A stretch of DNA of 55,227 nucleotides from Streptomyces hydrogenans (GTDB taxonomy: Bacteria; Actinomycetota; Actinomycetes; Streptomycetales; Streptomycetaceae): contig NZ_BNBS01000052.1 in NCBI RefSeq assembly GCF_014656075.1, positions 1 to 55,227 on the forward strand, written 5' to 3'. Both the position numbers and the translations under genes were made by a program. A model generated the notes under the pieces. The model did not search any database, was not told the DNA's origin, and was given only the letters and a program-made list of their open reading frames with translations. Each line of letters begins with the position of its first letter. The first letter of the stretch is position 1. Shown here one piece after another: positions 16,978-27,459 of the stretch.

Positions 16978-17865
16978 ATGTTCGTCATAGCCATCCTGCT
17001 GGTCATCGCCGCGGTGGTGCTCTGGTTCGTCGGCCGGTCGCAGGACTCGACCGGCTGGAAGCTGGGCGCCGCGGGCGCGCTGGTCGCCGGCGTCTTCTCG
17101 GTGATCGTGAGCATGACGTACGTGATCAGCGCGTACGAGGTCGGCGTGCCGGTCGCCTTCGGCAAGGTCGGGTCGCCGATGACCTCCGGCATGCACGTGA
17201 AGTCGCCGTTCACCGACGTCACCACCTTCTCCACCCGCCCGGTCGACCTCAACCTCTCCGACAAGGACGTGGTCGAGGTCCGCTCCTCGCAGGGCGGCGT
17301 CATGTACGCCGAGGTCACCGTGAAGTGGGCCGTGGTCCCGTCCAAGGCGGTCGAGCTGTACAAGCTCGCGGGCAGCGAGGACGCCATCCAGCAGCGGCTG
17401 GTCTACCCGGACAGCCGCGAGATCGTCCGGAACGTCTTCGCCCGCTACAGCAGCGAGCAGGGCTACGCCTCCGACCGCGAGAAGATCAACGCCGAGATCG
17501 CCACGCTCATCACCGAGCGCCTGGAGCCGCGCGGCATCGTCGTCACCACGGTCAACCTGCGGAACGTGAAGCCCTCGGACGCGCTCCAGGGCCAGATCGA
17601 CCGCAAGATCCAGCAGCAGCAGGCCACCGAGCGCGCCCTGGAGGCCGCCCGTACGGCCAAGGCGGAGTCGGACCGGCGCCGCATCGAGGCGGAGGGCATC
17701 GCCCGCGCCAACAAGATCCTCAACGACTCGCTGACCGACAAGGTCCTGGCGAACCAGTGCATCGACGCCTTCAAGGAGGCCGCGGCCAAGAACCCGGTCT
17801 ACGCGGTGCCCTGCGCCACCGGCGGCGGCTCGGCCCCGGTGATCGTGGACGGCACGAAGCGCTAG
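16978..17865 (+). CDS. SPFH/band-7 (prohibitin-like) membrane protein
   Basis: A 295-residue protein with two N-terminal membrane helices (about 1-17 and 28-48), an SPFH domain (about 50-210: YEVGVPVAFGKVGSPMTSGMH) and a charged coiled coil QQQATERALEAARTAKAESDRRR. It is stand-alone, with no NfeD or protease next to it. ATG at 16978 is preferred because GGGGGA lies at proper spacing; ATG at 16972 is two codons upstream. SPFH proteins form large oligomeric membrane rings or domains. This is the second SPFH gene in the window. Confidence 0.84.
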   Translation: MFVIAILLVIAAVVLWFVGRSQDSTGWKLGAAGALVAGVFSVIVSMTYVISAYEVGVPVAFGKVGSPMTSGMHVKSPFTDVTTFSTRPVDLNLSDKDVVEVRSSQGGVMYAEVTVKWAVVPSKAVELYKLAGSEDAIQQRLVYPDSREIVRNVFARYSSEQGYASDREKINAEIATLITERLEPRGIVVTTVNLRNVKPSDALQGQIDRKIQQQQATERALEAARTAKAESDRRRIEAEGIARANKILNDSLTDKVLANQCIDAFKEAAAKNPVYAVPCATGGGSAPVIVDGTKR

Positions 17866-17881
17866 GCCAACCGGCACGCGG

Positions 17882-17916
17882 AAGGGGGCCGCCCGGTCGA
17901 ACCGGGTGGCCCCCTT
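17882..17916. terminator. Terminator between SPFH gene and crp
   Basis: 16-nt arms AAGGGGGCCGCCCGGT and ACCGGGTGGCCCCCTT (one mismatch) enclose CGA. It sits between convergent stops at 17865 and 17942 and should work in both directions. Confidence 0.8.
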
Positions 17917-17941
17917 CTCGTGCGTACGTACGCGCGCGTGG

Positions 17942-18616
17942 CTACCGCGAGCGCTTCGCGAGGCGCTCCACGTCCAGCAGGATCACGGCGCGGGCCTCCA
18001 GGCGCAGCCAGCCGCGCTGGGCGAAGTCGGCGAGCGCCTTGTTCACGGTCTCGCGGGAGGCGCCGACCAGCTGGGCCAGCTCCTCCTGGGTGAGGTCGTG
18101 GACGACGTGGATGCCCTCCTCCGACTGCACGCCGAAGCGGCGCGACAGGTCGAGGAGCGCGCGGGCGACACGGCCCGGCACGTCGGAGAAGACCAGGTCG
18201 GACATCTGGTCGTTGGTCTTGCGCAGGCGGCGCGCGACGGCCCGCAGCAGGGCGCCGGCCACCTCGGGCCGGGCGTTCAGCCAGGGCTGGAGGTCGCCGT
18301 GGCCGAGGCCGAGCAGCTTGACCTCGGTCAGCGCCGTCGCGGTCGCGGTGCGCGGGCCCGGGTCGAAGAGGGACAGCTCGCCGATGAGCTCGCCGGGGCC
18401 GAGGACCGCCAGCATGTTCTCGCGGCCGTCGGGGGAGGTGCGGTGCAGCTTCACCTTGCCCTCGGTGACCACGTACAGGCGGTCACCGGGGTCGCCCTCG
18501 TGGAAGAGCGCGTCGCCACGGGCGAGCGTCACCTCACTCATCGAGGCGCGCAGCTCGGCGGCCTGCTCGTCATCGAGCGCCGCGAAGAGCGGGGCGCGCC
18601 GCAGAACGTCGTCCAC
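17942..18616 (-). CDS. crp: Cyclic-AMP receptor protein Crp
   Basis: 224 residues, the length I recall for S. coelicolor Crp. The N-terminal cyclic-nucleotide-binding domain includes FHEGDPGDRLYVVTEGKVKL and the phosphate-binding cassette GELIGELSLFDPGPRTATATA; the C-terminal HTH is LTQEELAQLVGASRETVNKAL. It is a global regulator of germination and secondary metabolism in Streptomyces. GTG at 18616 has AGGAG 7 nt upstream; the longer frame to 18679 is rejected. A Crp-like palindrome lies about 67 nt upstream. Confidence 0.95.
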   Translation of the reverse strand: MDDVLRRAPLFAALDDEQAAELRASMSEVTLARGDALFHEGDPGDRLYVVTEGKVKLHRTSPDGRENMLAVLGPGELIGELSLFDPGPRTATATALTEVKLLGLGHGDLQPWLNARPEVAGALLRAVARRLRKTNDQMSDLVFSDVPGRVARALLDLSRRFGVQSEEGIHVVHDLTQEELAQLVGASRETVNKALADFAQRGWLRLEARAVILLDVERLAKRSR

Positions 18617-18682
18617 GAGTTCACTCCTACTGTCGACCTGCTCACGGGAACCTGGCTCCCATGATGCCGGACGTGCCAAACA

Positions 18683-18696
18683 GTGCGATCAATCAC
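18683..18696. promoter_or_regulatory. Candidate Crp operator between crp and nth
   Basis: GTGCGATCAATCAC has GTG and CAC half-sites separated by 8 nt, close to the GTGN6GNCAC consensus described for Streptomyces Crp (A instead of G at one position). It lies 66-80 nt upstream of the crp start and 107 nt before nth, so autoregulation is plausible. Confidence 0.4.
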
Positions 18697-18790
18697 AACA
18701 AGTTTGACGCACCGGACGCCATTGCCGAACGTCAGGGGCCCGATCGGGGCCCGATCGGTGCCGAGCGGGGCGGATGTCGGCCCCGGCCCC

Positions 18791-18796
18791 TAGGCT
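18791..18796 (+). promoter_or_regulatory. Candidate -10 element of nth
   Basis: TAGGCT lies 6 nt before GTG 18803, a leaderless arrangement supporting the most upstream start and therefore the Lys-rich N-terminal extension. Confidence 0.35.
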
Positions 18797-18802
18797 GGCC
18801 GG

Positions 18803-19972
18803 GTGTCCAACTCACCGGTGAGAACGCAGGCCAAGGGGGCTGGAAGAGTGTCGGCCGAAGGTAATTCCGCTGTGGGCGAACACGGCGCGTCGAAGCGGTC
18901 AAAGGGGACGAATCGGACTGATTCCCCCCGTGTGAACGGCCCTTCGAAGGCGACCCCCGTGACCCCGACGGCCGCGAAGGCGGGGGCGGCGAAGGCGGGC
19001 GCGAAGAAGACGGGCGGTACGACGACGAAGGCGGCCGCCGAGAAGCCCGGGACCAAGGCGGCCACCAAGGCCACCGCCAAGAAGACCGCCGCCAAGAAGG
19101 CCACCGGCACCAAGTCCGCCGCCAAGGAGCCCGCCGCCGTCGCCGCCCCGCCGAAGCCCTCCGGGGGCAGGACGGAGTCGCGGCTCGGGATGGTGCGGCG
19201 GGCGCGCCGGATCAACCGGGAGCTCGCGGAGGTGTACCCGTACGCCCATCCCGAGCTCGACTTCCGCAACCCCTTCGAGCTGCTGGTCGCCACGGTCCTC
19301 TCCGCGCAGACCACCGACCTGCGGGTGAACCAGACGACTCCGGCGCTCTTCGCCCGGTACCCGACCCCCGAGGACCTGGCCGCGGCCGTCCCCGAGGAGG
19401 TCGAGGAGCTGATCCGCCCGACCGGCTTCTTCCGCGCCAAGACCAAGTCGATCATGGGTCTGGCCGCCGCCCTGCGGGACGAGCACGGCGGCGAGGTCCC
19501 CGGCCGTCTGGAGGACCTGGTCAAGCTGCCCGGCGTCGGCCGCAAGACCGCCTTCGTCGTCCTCGGCAACGCCTTCGGCGTCCCCGGCATCACCGTCGAC
19601 ACCCACTTCATGCGCCTGGCCCGCCGCTTCCGGTGGACCGAGTCGGACGACCCGGTCAAGATCGAGGCCGAGATCGCCGAGATCTTCCCGAAGAGCGACT
19701 GGACGATGCTCTCGCACCGGGTGATCTTCCACGGCCGCCGGATCTGCCACGCCCGCAAGCCCGCCTGCGGCGCCTGCCCCATCACCCACCTCTGCCCCGC
19801 CTACGGAGAGGGCGAGACCGACCCGGAGAAGGCGAGGAAGCTGCTCAAGTACGAGAAGGGCGGCTTCCCCGGCCAGCGGCTCAACCCGCCCGCCGACTAC
19901 CCCGGCCGGCCCGCCCCGCCCGCCCCCGGCGTGGCCCCGGGCGCCGCACAGCGCCCTTCGGGGGCGGAGTGA
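18803..19972 (+). CDS. nth: Endonuclease III with Lys/Ala-rich N-terminal extension
   Basis: 389 residues; the catalytic core begins near residue 125. It has HhH motif LPGVGRKTA with catalytic Lys248, VDTHF with Asp266, and a C315-x6-C322-x2-C325-x5-C331 [4Fe-4S] cluster. The enzyme removes oxidised pyrimidines and nicks abasic sites. Residues about 45-120 are a low-complexity, basic Lys/Ala/Thr tail (KKTAAKKATGTK) like a histone-H1 or HupS tail, absent from E. coli Nth. Alternative GTG starts at about 18848 or 18931 would shorten but not remove it. It is divergent from crp, as in mycobacteria. Confidence 0.93.
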   Translation: MSNSPVRTQAKGAGRVSAEGNSAVGEHGASKRSKGTNRTDSPRVNGPSKATPVTPTAAKAGAAKAGAKKTGGTTTKAAAEKPGTKAATKATAKKTAAKKATGTKSAAKEPAAVAAPPKPSGGRTESRLGMVRRARRINRELAEVYPYAHPELDFRNPFELLVATVLSAQTTDLRVNQTTPALFARYPTPEDLAAAVPEEVEELIRPTGFFRAKTKSIMGLAAALRDEHGGEVPGRLEDLVKLPGVGRKTAFVVLGNAFGVPGITVDTHFMRLARRFRWTESDDPVKIEAEIAEIFPKSDWTMLSHRVIFHGRRICHARKPACGACPITHLCPAYGEGETDPEKARKLLKYEKGGFPGQRLNPPADYPGRPAPPAPGVAPGAAQRPSGAE

Positions 19973-20036
19973 GCACGGCACGGCCCCTCGGGAACGAAGG
20001 AGCACGGCGACGGCGTTGGACGACACGGGGGTGCCC

Positions 20037-20741
20037 ATGACGCGCACGGACGAAGAGATCTACGGCCCCGGCACCGGCGGCCTGCTGGACCGGGACGGCC
20101 TGCCCGACTGGCTCGCGCCGGTCGACCGGGCCGCGCGCACGGTCGCGCCCGAGCAGCTGAGCCGCTTCCTGCCGCCCGCCAGCGGCGCGGGCCGCCAGTC
20201 CGCCGTGCTCGTCCTCTTCGGCGAGGGCGAGCGCGGGCCCGAGCTGCTGCTCATGGAGCGGGCGGGCAGCCTCCGCTCGCACGCCGGACAGCCCTCCTTC
20301 CCCGGCGGCGCCCTCGACCCCGAGGACGGCGACCCGGCCCACGGCGGGCTGCTGCGCGCCGCGCTGCGCGAGGCCGAGGAGGAGACCGGCCTCGACCCCG
20401 CCGGCGTCCAGCTCTTCGGCGTGCTGCCCCGCCTCTACATCCCGGTCAGCGGCTTCGTCGTCACGCCCGTGCTCGGCTGGTGGCGCGAGCCGAGCCCCGT
20501 CGGCGCCGTCGACCCCGCCGAGACCGCCCGGGTCTTCACGGTGCCCGTGGCGGATCTCACGGATCCGGCCAACCGCGCCACGGCCGTCCACCCGGCCGGC
20601 CACGCGGGCCCCGCCTTCCTCGTCGCATCCGCCCTGGTCTGGGGTTTCACCGCCGGAGTGATCGACCGGCTGCTGTACTTCGCGGGCTGGGAGCGGCCCT
20701 GGGACACCTCGCGCAAGGTCCCGCTCGACCTGCGGTCATGA
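20037..20741 (+). CDS. Nudix hydrolase, CoA-pyrophosphatase type
   Basis: A 234-residue Nudix enzyme. LLLMERAGSLRSHAGQPSFP followed by GG matches the CoA-specific UPF0035 signature just before the Nudix box, and REAEEETGL is the catalytic helix. It likely cleaves CoA or acyl-CoA to 3',5'-ADP and phosphopantetheine. I chose ATG 20037 (GGGGG 6 nt upstream); TTG 20016 is possible. The Nudix box again carries an insert between GG and REAEEE. It lies just upstream of the MarP-type gene and may be cotranscribed with it. Confidence 0.85.
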   Translation: MTRTDEEIYGPGTGGLLDRDGLPDWLAPVDRAARTVAPEQLSRFLPPASGAGRQSAVLVLFGEGERGPELLLMERAGSLRSHAGQPSFPGGALDPEDGDPAHGGLLRAALREAEEETGLDPAGVQLFGVLPRLYIPVSGFVVTPVLGWWREPSPVGAVDPAETARVFTVPVADLTDPANRATAVHPAGHAGPAFLVASALVWGFTAGVIDRLLYFAGWERPWDTSRKVPLDLRS

Positions 20742-20810
20742 CAGGCTGACCCTCCGGGCGACCGGAGACGAAACGGCGACCGGAAGAACGAATCTGCGAG
20801 GCTGAAGACC

Positions 20811-22010
20811 GTGAACGTGCTGGACATCCTGCTGCTGATCGCGGCCGTGTGGTTCGCGATCATCGGCTACCGCCAGGGCTTCGTGGTCGGCATCCTCTCC
20901 GTGATCGGCTTCCTCGGCGGCGGGCTCGTCGCCATGTGGCTGCTGCCGATCCTGTGGGACCGGCTCACCGAGCAGAGCGAGGTCACCACCACGGTCACCG
21001 TGGTCTTCGTGATGGCGGTCATCGTCGCCGCCTCCGTCGGCCAGGCGCTCACCACCCACCTCGGGAACAAGCTCCGCCGCCACATCACCTGGTCCCCGGC
21101 CCGTGCCCTCGACGCCACCGGCGGCGCGCTGGTCAACGTGATCGCCATGCTGCTCGTCGCCTGGCTGATCGGCTCGGCGCTGGCCGGCACCTCGATGCCC
21201 ACCCTGGGCAAGGAGGTCCGCGGCTCCAAGGTGCTCCAGGGCGTCTCCCGGGTGATGCCCGATCAGGTCGGCGTCTGGTTCGCCGACTTCAGCTCCACCC
21301 TCGCCCGCAGCGGCTTCCCGCAGGTCTTCAGCCCCTTCGCCAACGAGCCCATCACCGAGGTCCTGCCCCCGGACCCGGCGCTCGCCGGCAGCCCCGTGGC
21401 CACCCTCGCCCAGCGCTCCATCGTCAAGGTCGTGGGCACCGCCCCGAGCTGCGGCAAGGTCCTGGAGGGCACCGGCTTCGTCTTCTCCGACCGTCGCGTG
21501 ATGACCAACGCGCACGTGGTCGGCGGCGTCGACGAGCCCACCGTGCAGATCGGTGGCGAGGGCCGGCTGTACGACGCCAAGGTCGTCCTCTACGACTGGC
21601 GCCGCGACATCGCCGTCCTCGACGTGCCGGACCTCAAGGCCACCCCGCTGCGCTTCACCGAGCGGGAGGCGCACAGCGGCGACGACGCCATCGTCGCCGG
21701 CTTCCCCGAGAACGGCTCGTACGACGTCCGCTCCGCCCGCGTCCGCGGCCGGATCAGCGCCGACGGCCCCGACATCTATCACCGGGGCGAGGTGCGCAGG
21801 GAGGTCTACTCGCTGTACACGACGGTCCGCCAGGGCAACTCCGGCGGCCCGCTGCTCACCGAGGACGGCACGGTCTCGGGCGTCATCTTCGCCCGGTCCC
21901 GCGACGACGCCAACACGGGCTACGCGCTGACGGTCCAGGAGATCCGCGAGGACATCGAACTCGGCCGCGCCGCCAACCAGCAGGTGGACACCGACGGCTG
22001 CGCCCTCTGA
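20811..22010 (+). CDS. MarP-type membrane serine protease (CvpA plus trypsin-like)
   Basis: 399 residues. Four N-terminal membrane helices of the CvpA/colicin V production type (about 1-125) precede a chymotrypsin-fold protease with His235 (TNAHVV), Asp266 (RDIAVL) and Ser344 (GNSGGP). Cysteines in APSCGKV and in the last residues (DGCAL) match the positions of the regulatory disulfide of mycobacterial MarP (Rv3671c). MarP protects against acid and oxidative stress by acting in the periplasmic space, so a similar envelope-stress role is inferred. GTG at 20811 has GAGG upstream. Confidence 0.9.
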   Translation: MNVLDILLLIAAVWFAIIGYRQGFVVGILSVIGFLGGGLVAMWLLPILWDRLTEQSEVTTTVTVVFVMAVIVAASVGQALTTHLGNKLRRHITWSPARALDATGGALVNVIAMLLVAWLIGSALAGTSMPTLGKEVRGSKVLQGVSRVMPDQVGVWFADFSSTLARSGFPQVFSPFANEPITEVLPPDPALAGSPVATLAQRSIVKVVGTAPSCGKVLEGTGFVFSDRRVMTNAHVVGGVDEPTVQIGGEGRLYDAKVVLYDWRRDIAVLDVPDLKATPLRFTEREAHSGDDAIVAGFPENGSYDVRSARVRGRISADGPDIYHRGEVRREVYSLYTTVRQGNSGGPLLTEDGTVSGVIFARSRDDANTGYALTVQEIREDIELGRAANQQVDTDGCAL

Positions 22011-22016
22011 CGGCCC

Positions 22017-22208
22017 CTACGCGGTGTCGCGCGGGTGCCGGAGCCGGGCGGAGACCCAGCGGGCCCGCCGCCTGAGGATGCGTGAGATCCCGACCTCTCC
22101 GCCGGGAGCGCGGCCCTGGTCCGGCGGTCCTCCCCGCTCACGGGAGCCCGGCCCGGAGGCGGAGCGGCGGTCGCGTGCCGTGTCACCGTAGTCGTGCGTC
22201 CAGCCCAT
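22017..22208 (-). CDS. Possible 63-residue basic protein
   Basis: An open frame from ATG 22208 (MGWTHDYGDTARDRR...) to TAG 22017 encodes 63 residues ending in an Arg-rich helix-like segment, RILRRRARWVSARLRH. Third codon positions are mostly G/C, as expected for a real gene, and it fills the only gap between the convergent protease and epoxide-hydrolase genes. No recognisable domain and a weak ribosome-binding site, so this is tentative. It could be an extra member of the minus-strand unit read from the hydrolase. Confidence 0.4.
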   Translation of the reverse strand: MGWTHDYGDTARDRRSASGPGSRERGGPPDQGRAPGGEVGISRILRRRARWVSARLRHPRDTA

Positions 22209-22327
22209 ACCGGGACGTGTGCCCGGGGTCCGGGCTCGGTAACCTCTCCGGGGCCCGCCAATCGGAGTATGCGCGGGGCACATGGCCGTTCGACGTAAAC
22301 CCGTGCGGGCGGGGGCCCGTACCGGGA

Positions 22328-23263
22328 TCAGCGGTCGGGCTCGGGGTCCTTCAGCCAGTTGACGAGCTCCGCCGTGAAGGCGGCCGGGTCCTCCTCGTGC
22401 GGGAAGTGCCCCAGGCCGTCGAAGAGCCGCCAGCGGTACGGAGCCTCCACGTACTCGCCCGAACCGGCCGCGCTGCGGGTCCGCATCACCGGGTCCATCG
22501 AGCCGTGCAGGTGCAGGGTCGGCACCCGGACCGGCCGCTTCATGCGCCGGTTGAACTGGATGCCGTCGGGGCGGGCCAGCGAGCGGACCAGCCAGCGGTA
22601 CGGCTCGATCGAGCAGTGCGCCGTGGACGGCACGAGCATCGCCCGCCGGTACGCGTCGACCGCCTCGTCCTCCACGGGGCGCGGCCCCGACCACTCGCGG
22701 ATCAGACGTCCCACCAGCTCGGCGTCGTCCGCGACCAGCTGACGCTCCGGCAGCCACGGCCGCTGGAAGCCCCAGATGTGCGAGCCGGCCCGGGACTGGG
22801 CGTAGTCGGAGACCATCGCCGAGCGCCAGCGGCGCGGGTGCGGCATCGAGGAGACCACGAGCCGGCGGACCAGCTTGGGCCGCATGACCGCCGCCGTCCA
22901 GGCGAGGTAGCCGCCCAGGTCGTGGCCGACGAGCGCGGCGTCCGGCTCGCCGAGCGAGCGGACCACGCCGGTGATGTCGAGGGCCAGGTTGGCGGGGTCG
23001 TAACCCCGGGGGGTGCGGTCGCTGCCGCCGACCCCGCGCAGGTCCATCGCGACCGCCCGGAAGCCGGCCTCGGCGAGCGCCGGCAGCTGGTGGCGCCAGG
23101 TCCACCAGAACTGCGGGAAGCCGTGCAGCAGCAGCACCAGGGGGCCGTCGCCCATCTCGGCGATGTGGAAGCGGGCGCCGTTGGCCGCGACGTCACGGTG
23201 GGTCCACGGACCGTCGAGGCGTACGGGCCCGCCGCCGGGGGTGCCGCTGTCGGGGAGGGTCAT
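22328..23263 (-). CDS. Epoxide-hydrolase-like alpha/beta hydrolase
   Basis: A 311-residue alpha/beta hydrolase. HGFPQFWWTWRHQL is the epoxide-hydrolase HGxP oxyanion motif, GHDLGGYLAW has Asp as nucleophile, and LGHFPHEED supplies the catalytic His. An Asp nucleophile with an HGxP motif points to epoxide hydrolase or haloalkane dehalogenase chemistry. ATG at 23263 overlaps the stop of the upstream holin-like gene (ATGA). The order matches mycobacterial ephE beside a membrane protein and marP (from memory). Confidence 0.85.
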   Translation of the reverse strand: MTLPDSGTPGGGPVRLDGPWTHRDVAANGARFHIAEMGDGPLVLLLHGFPQFWWTWRHQLPALAEAGFRAVAMDLRGVGGSDRTPRGYDPANLALDITGVVRSLGEPDAALVGHDLGGYLAWTAAVMRPKLVRRLVVSSMPHPRRWRSAMVSDYAQSRAGSHIWGFQRPWLPERQLVADDAELVGRLIREWSGPRPVEDEAVDAYRRAMLVPSTAHCSIEPYRWLVRSLARPDGIQFNRRMKRPVRVPTLHLHGSMDPVMRTRSAAGSGEYVEAPYRWRLFDGLGHFPHEEDPAAFTAELVNWLKDPEPDR

Positions 23264-23757
23264 ACGGACGAGCGTGCCACAGTCTGGGCCTTGGCCATCG
23301 TCACCTCGGCGGCCGGGACGCCCTCCGGACGGGGGTGCGGCTTCACGTTCTGCATGACCGCGGCCGTCTGCTTGGCCGAGGCGATGGACTTCTCCGGCGG
23401 CTTGACCTTCTTGAACTGTGCCCAGGCGATCGCGATGAGCAGGCCCCCGACAATCATGTTGAAGGCGAAGGACAGCAGGAAGCACCAGACGAGGTTCCAG
23501 CCGCCATTGCCGTTGTGCCCGCCGGTCCAGGTGTTGATGGCGTACGCGAGCGCGAAGCTCAGCATCGGCAGCGAGAACAGCATCACCACGGCGGCGACAA
23601 GGCCCAGGACCGCGCCCATCCCGCCGCGCTTCACGTCCTGCCGGAGCTCGGCCTTGGCCAGGGCGATCTCGTCGTGCACCAGTGCGGACATCTCGGCGGT
23701 CGCCGAGGCGACCAGCTGGCCGAGGCTGCGCTCGGTTCCGTCGAACGGGTCGCTCAT
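23260..23757 (-). CDS. Phage-holin-fold (DUF1469-like) membrane protein
   Basis: 165 residues with a helical N-terminus (RSLGQLVASATAEMSALVHDEIALAKAEL) and two long hydrophobic helices (about 48-75 and 95-117), then a charged tail. This is the actinobacterial putative Actinobacterial holin-X/phage-holin family, chromosomal and not associated with lysis genes. It is translationally coupled to the hydrolase downstream. Function unknown; the name should not be taken as evidence of a prophage. Confidence 0.8.
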   Translation of the reverse strand: MSDPFDGTERSLGQLVASATAEMSALVHDEIALAKAELRQDVKRGGMGAVLGLVAAVVMLFSLPMLSFALAYAINTWTGGHNGNGGWNLVWCFLLSFAFNMIVGGLLIAIAWAQFKKVKPPEKSIASAKQTAAVMQNVKPHPRPEGVPAAEVTMAKAQTVARSSV

Positions 23758-23792
23758 CGCTCTCCCTCTCCTCTTGTACGGTCCGACTCAGA

Positions 23793-25175
23793 TCATGCCG
23801 GACGGTCGGCCCCGTCGCGCGGTGCCCCCGCCAGTCGGGCGCGCTCGCGGTGTTCCGCGGCCTTCCGCTCCAGGATGTCCGCCATCCGGAGGTGGTACGC
23901 CGCGGTGCCCTCCTCGTACACGTCCGGGATGCCGTCCTGGTCGTCGTCCCGGTCCTCCTCGGCGACGAGCAGCTGGTACTTCCGCACCCGCAGCTTGAGC
24001 AGGAGGGCGGCGCAGGCCGCGGCGATGAGCGAGCCCATGAGGACGGCGGCCTTCACCTCGTCGGTGAGGGCCGGGTCGCCCACGAAGGCGAGTTCGCCGA
24101 TGAGGAGCGAGACGGTGAAGCCGATGCCGGCGAGGGTGGCGACGGCGAAGACGTCCGGCCAGGCCAGCTGGGGGTTGAGTTCCGCCCGGGTGAAGCGGGC
24201 GGTCAGCCAGGTGCCGCCGAAGATGCCGACCGCCTTGCCGACGACCAGGCCGAGGACGACGCCGAGGGTCACGGGCTGGGTGAAGACGTCCCTGAGCGCC
24301 TCGCTGGACATGGCCACGCCGGCCGAGAAGAGCGCGAAGAGGGGCACGGCGACGCCGGCCGAGAGCGGCCGGACCAGGTGCTCGACGTGCTCGCCGGGGG
24401 AGTGCTCCTCGCCCTCGCGGGTGGTGCAGCGGAGCATCAGGCCCATGGCGACGCCGGCGATGGTGGCGTGGACGCCGCTGTTGTACATCAGCGCCCAGAT
24501 GACCAGCGCCAGCGGGACGTACACGTACCAGCCGCGGACCTCCTTGCGGAGCAGGAACCAGAAGAGGGCGAGGCCGGCGAAGGCGCCGCCGAGGGCGGCG
24601 AAGTTCAGGTCGCTGGTGAAGAAGACCGCGATGATCAGGATCGCGAAGAGGTCGTCGACGACGGCGAGCGTGAGGAGGAAGGCGCGCAGCGCGGAGGGGA
24701 GCGAGGTGCCGATGACGGCGAGGACGGCGAGCGCGAAGGCGATGTCGGTGGCGGTGGGCACGGCCCAGCCGTCCAGGGAGCCGCCGCCGACGGTGTTGAC
24801 CAGGACGTAGACCAGGGCCGGGGTGGCCATGCCGCAGATCGCGGCGATGACGGGGAGGGCGGCGGCCTTGGGGTCGCGCAGCTCGCCGGCGACCAGTTCG
24901 CGCTTGAGCTCGATGCCGGCGACGAAGAAGAAGATCGCGAGGAGGCCGTCGGCGGCCCAGTGCTCGATCGAGAGGTCGAGGCCGAGGGAGGCGGGGCCTA
25001 TGTGGAAGTCGGAGACGGCCTCGTAGCTGTCGTGGAAGGTGTTGGCCCAGACGAGCGCGGCGACGGCGGCGAGGAGCAGCAGCACACCGCCGACGGTCTC
25101 GGTGCGCAGGGCGTCGGTGAGGTGGCGGCGCTCCGGGAGGGAGAGCCGGCCGAGGAACGTGCGGTCGGTGGACAC
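23793..25175 (-). CDS. nhaA: Na+/H+ antiporter NhaA with acidic C-terminal tail
   Basis: 460 residues with 11-12 membrane helices. The paired aspartates of the ion-binding site are at about 174-175 (AVVDDLFAIL), and IELKRELVAGELRDP and TATDIAFALAVL are family signatures. It exports Na+ in exchange for protons. GTG at 25175 has GGAGG 6 nt upstream. After the last helix there is a cytoplasmic tail of about 70 residues with DRDDDQDGIPDVYEEG (about 408-423), which resembles a DxDxDG calcium-binding repeat; E. coli NhaA lacks this tail. Confidence 0.93.
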   Translation of the reverse strand: MSTDRTFLGRLSLPERRHLTDALRTETVGGVLLLLAAVAALVWANTFHDSYEAVSDFHIGPASLGLDLSIEHWAADGLLAIFFFVAGIELKRELVAGELRDPKAAALPVIAAICGMATPALVYVLVNTVGGGSLDGWAVPTATDIAFALAVLAVIGTSLPSALRAFLLTLAVVDDLFAILIIAVFFTSDLNFAALGGAFAGLALFWFLLRKEVRGWYVYVPLALVIWALMYNSGVHATIAGVAMGLMLRCTTREGEEHSPGEHVEHLVRPLSAGVAVPLFALFSAGVAMSSEALRDVFTQPVTLGVVLGLVVGKAVGIFGGTWLTARFTRAELNPQLAWPDVFAVATLAGIGFTVSLLIGELAFVGDPALTDEVKAAVLMGSLIAAACAALLLKLRVRKYQLLVAEEDRDDDQDGIPDVYEEGTAAYHLRMADILERKAAEHRERARLAGAPRDGADRPA

Positions 25176-25357
25176 GGGGAGCCTCCGGTCGGGTGGGCAG
25201 CACACAGCACATGCCGACCAGACTTCCCGGCGCACCTAGGTCTTTCTGTCGCGTTCCTGACGCGTTCCTTACTTTACCTAACGAGCCCGGGGCGTGTCCG
25301 GCGAGGCTCACTTTAGGGTGGTATGGGGCATTTGGCATGGCGTGATGGCCACGCGGA

Positions 25358-25390
25358 AAGGCCCGCCCCGGGGGTGCCGGGGCGGGCCTT
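25358..25390 (-). terminator. Terminator of acsA
   Basis: Perfect 13-bp arms AAGGCCCGCCCCG and CGGGGCGGGCCTT around a 7-nt loop, 20 nt beyond the acsA stop on the minus strand. 25236-25357 upstream of nhaA otherwise shows only an AT-richer stretch (CGTTCCTTACTTTACC). Confidence 0.8.
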
Positions 25391-25410
25391 CACGCGGGGG
25401 GTACCGGTGC

Positions 25411-27366
<1,956 letters not shown>

Positions 27367-27459
27367 GACATCTCCCTTTCCCAGGGCGTCCTCTGTGCGT
27401 ATGTGTCCCGGGTCATACCTCATCAGCCCGAGACCCCGGGTGACAAGAGTCTCCGGGGA

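Noticed and set aside
23260..23757. Prophage remnant, because of the holin-like gene
   Set aside because: The protein belongs to a chromosomal actinobacterial membrane family, no lysin or phage genes are near, and it is coupled to an epoxide-hydrolase gene in a conserved order.
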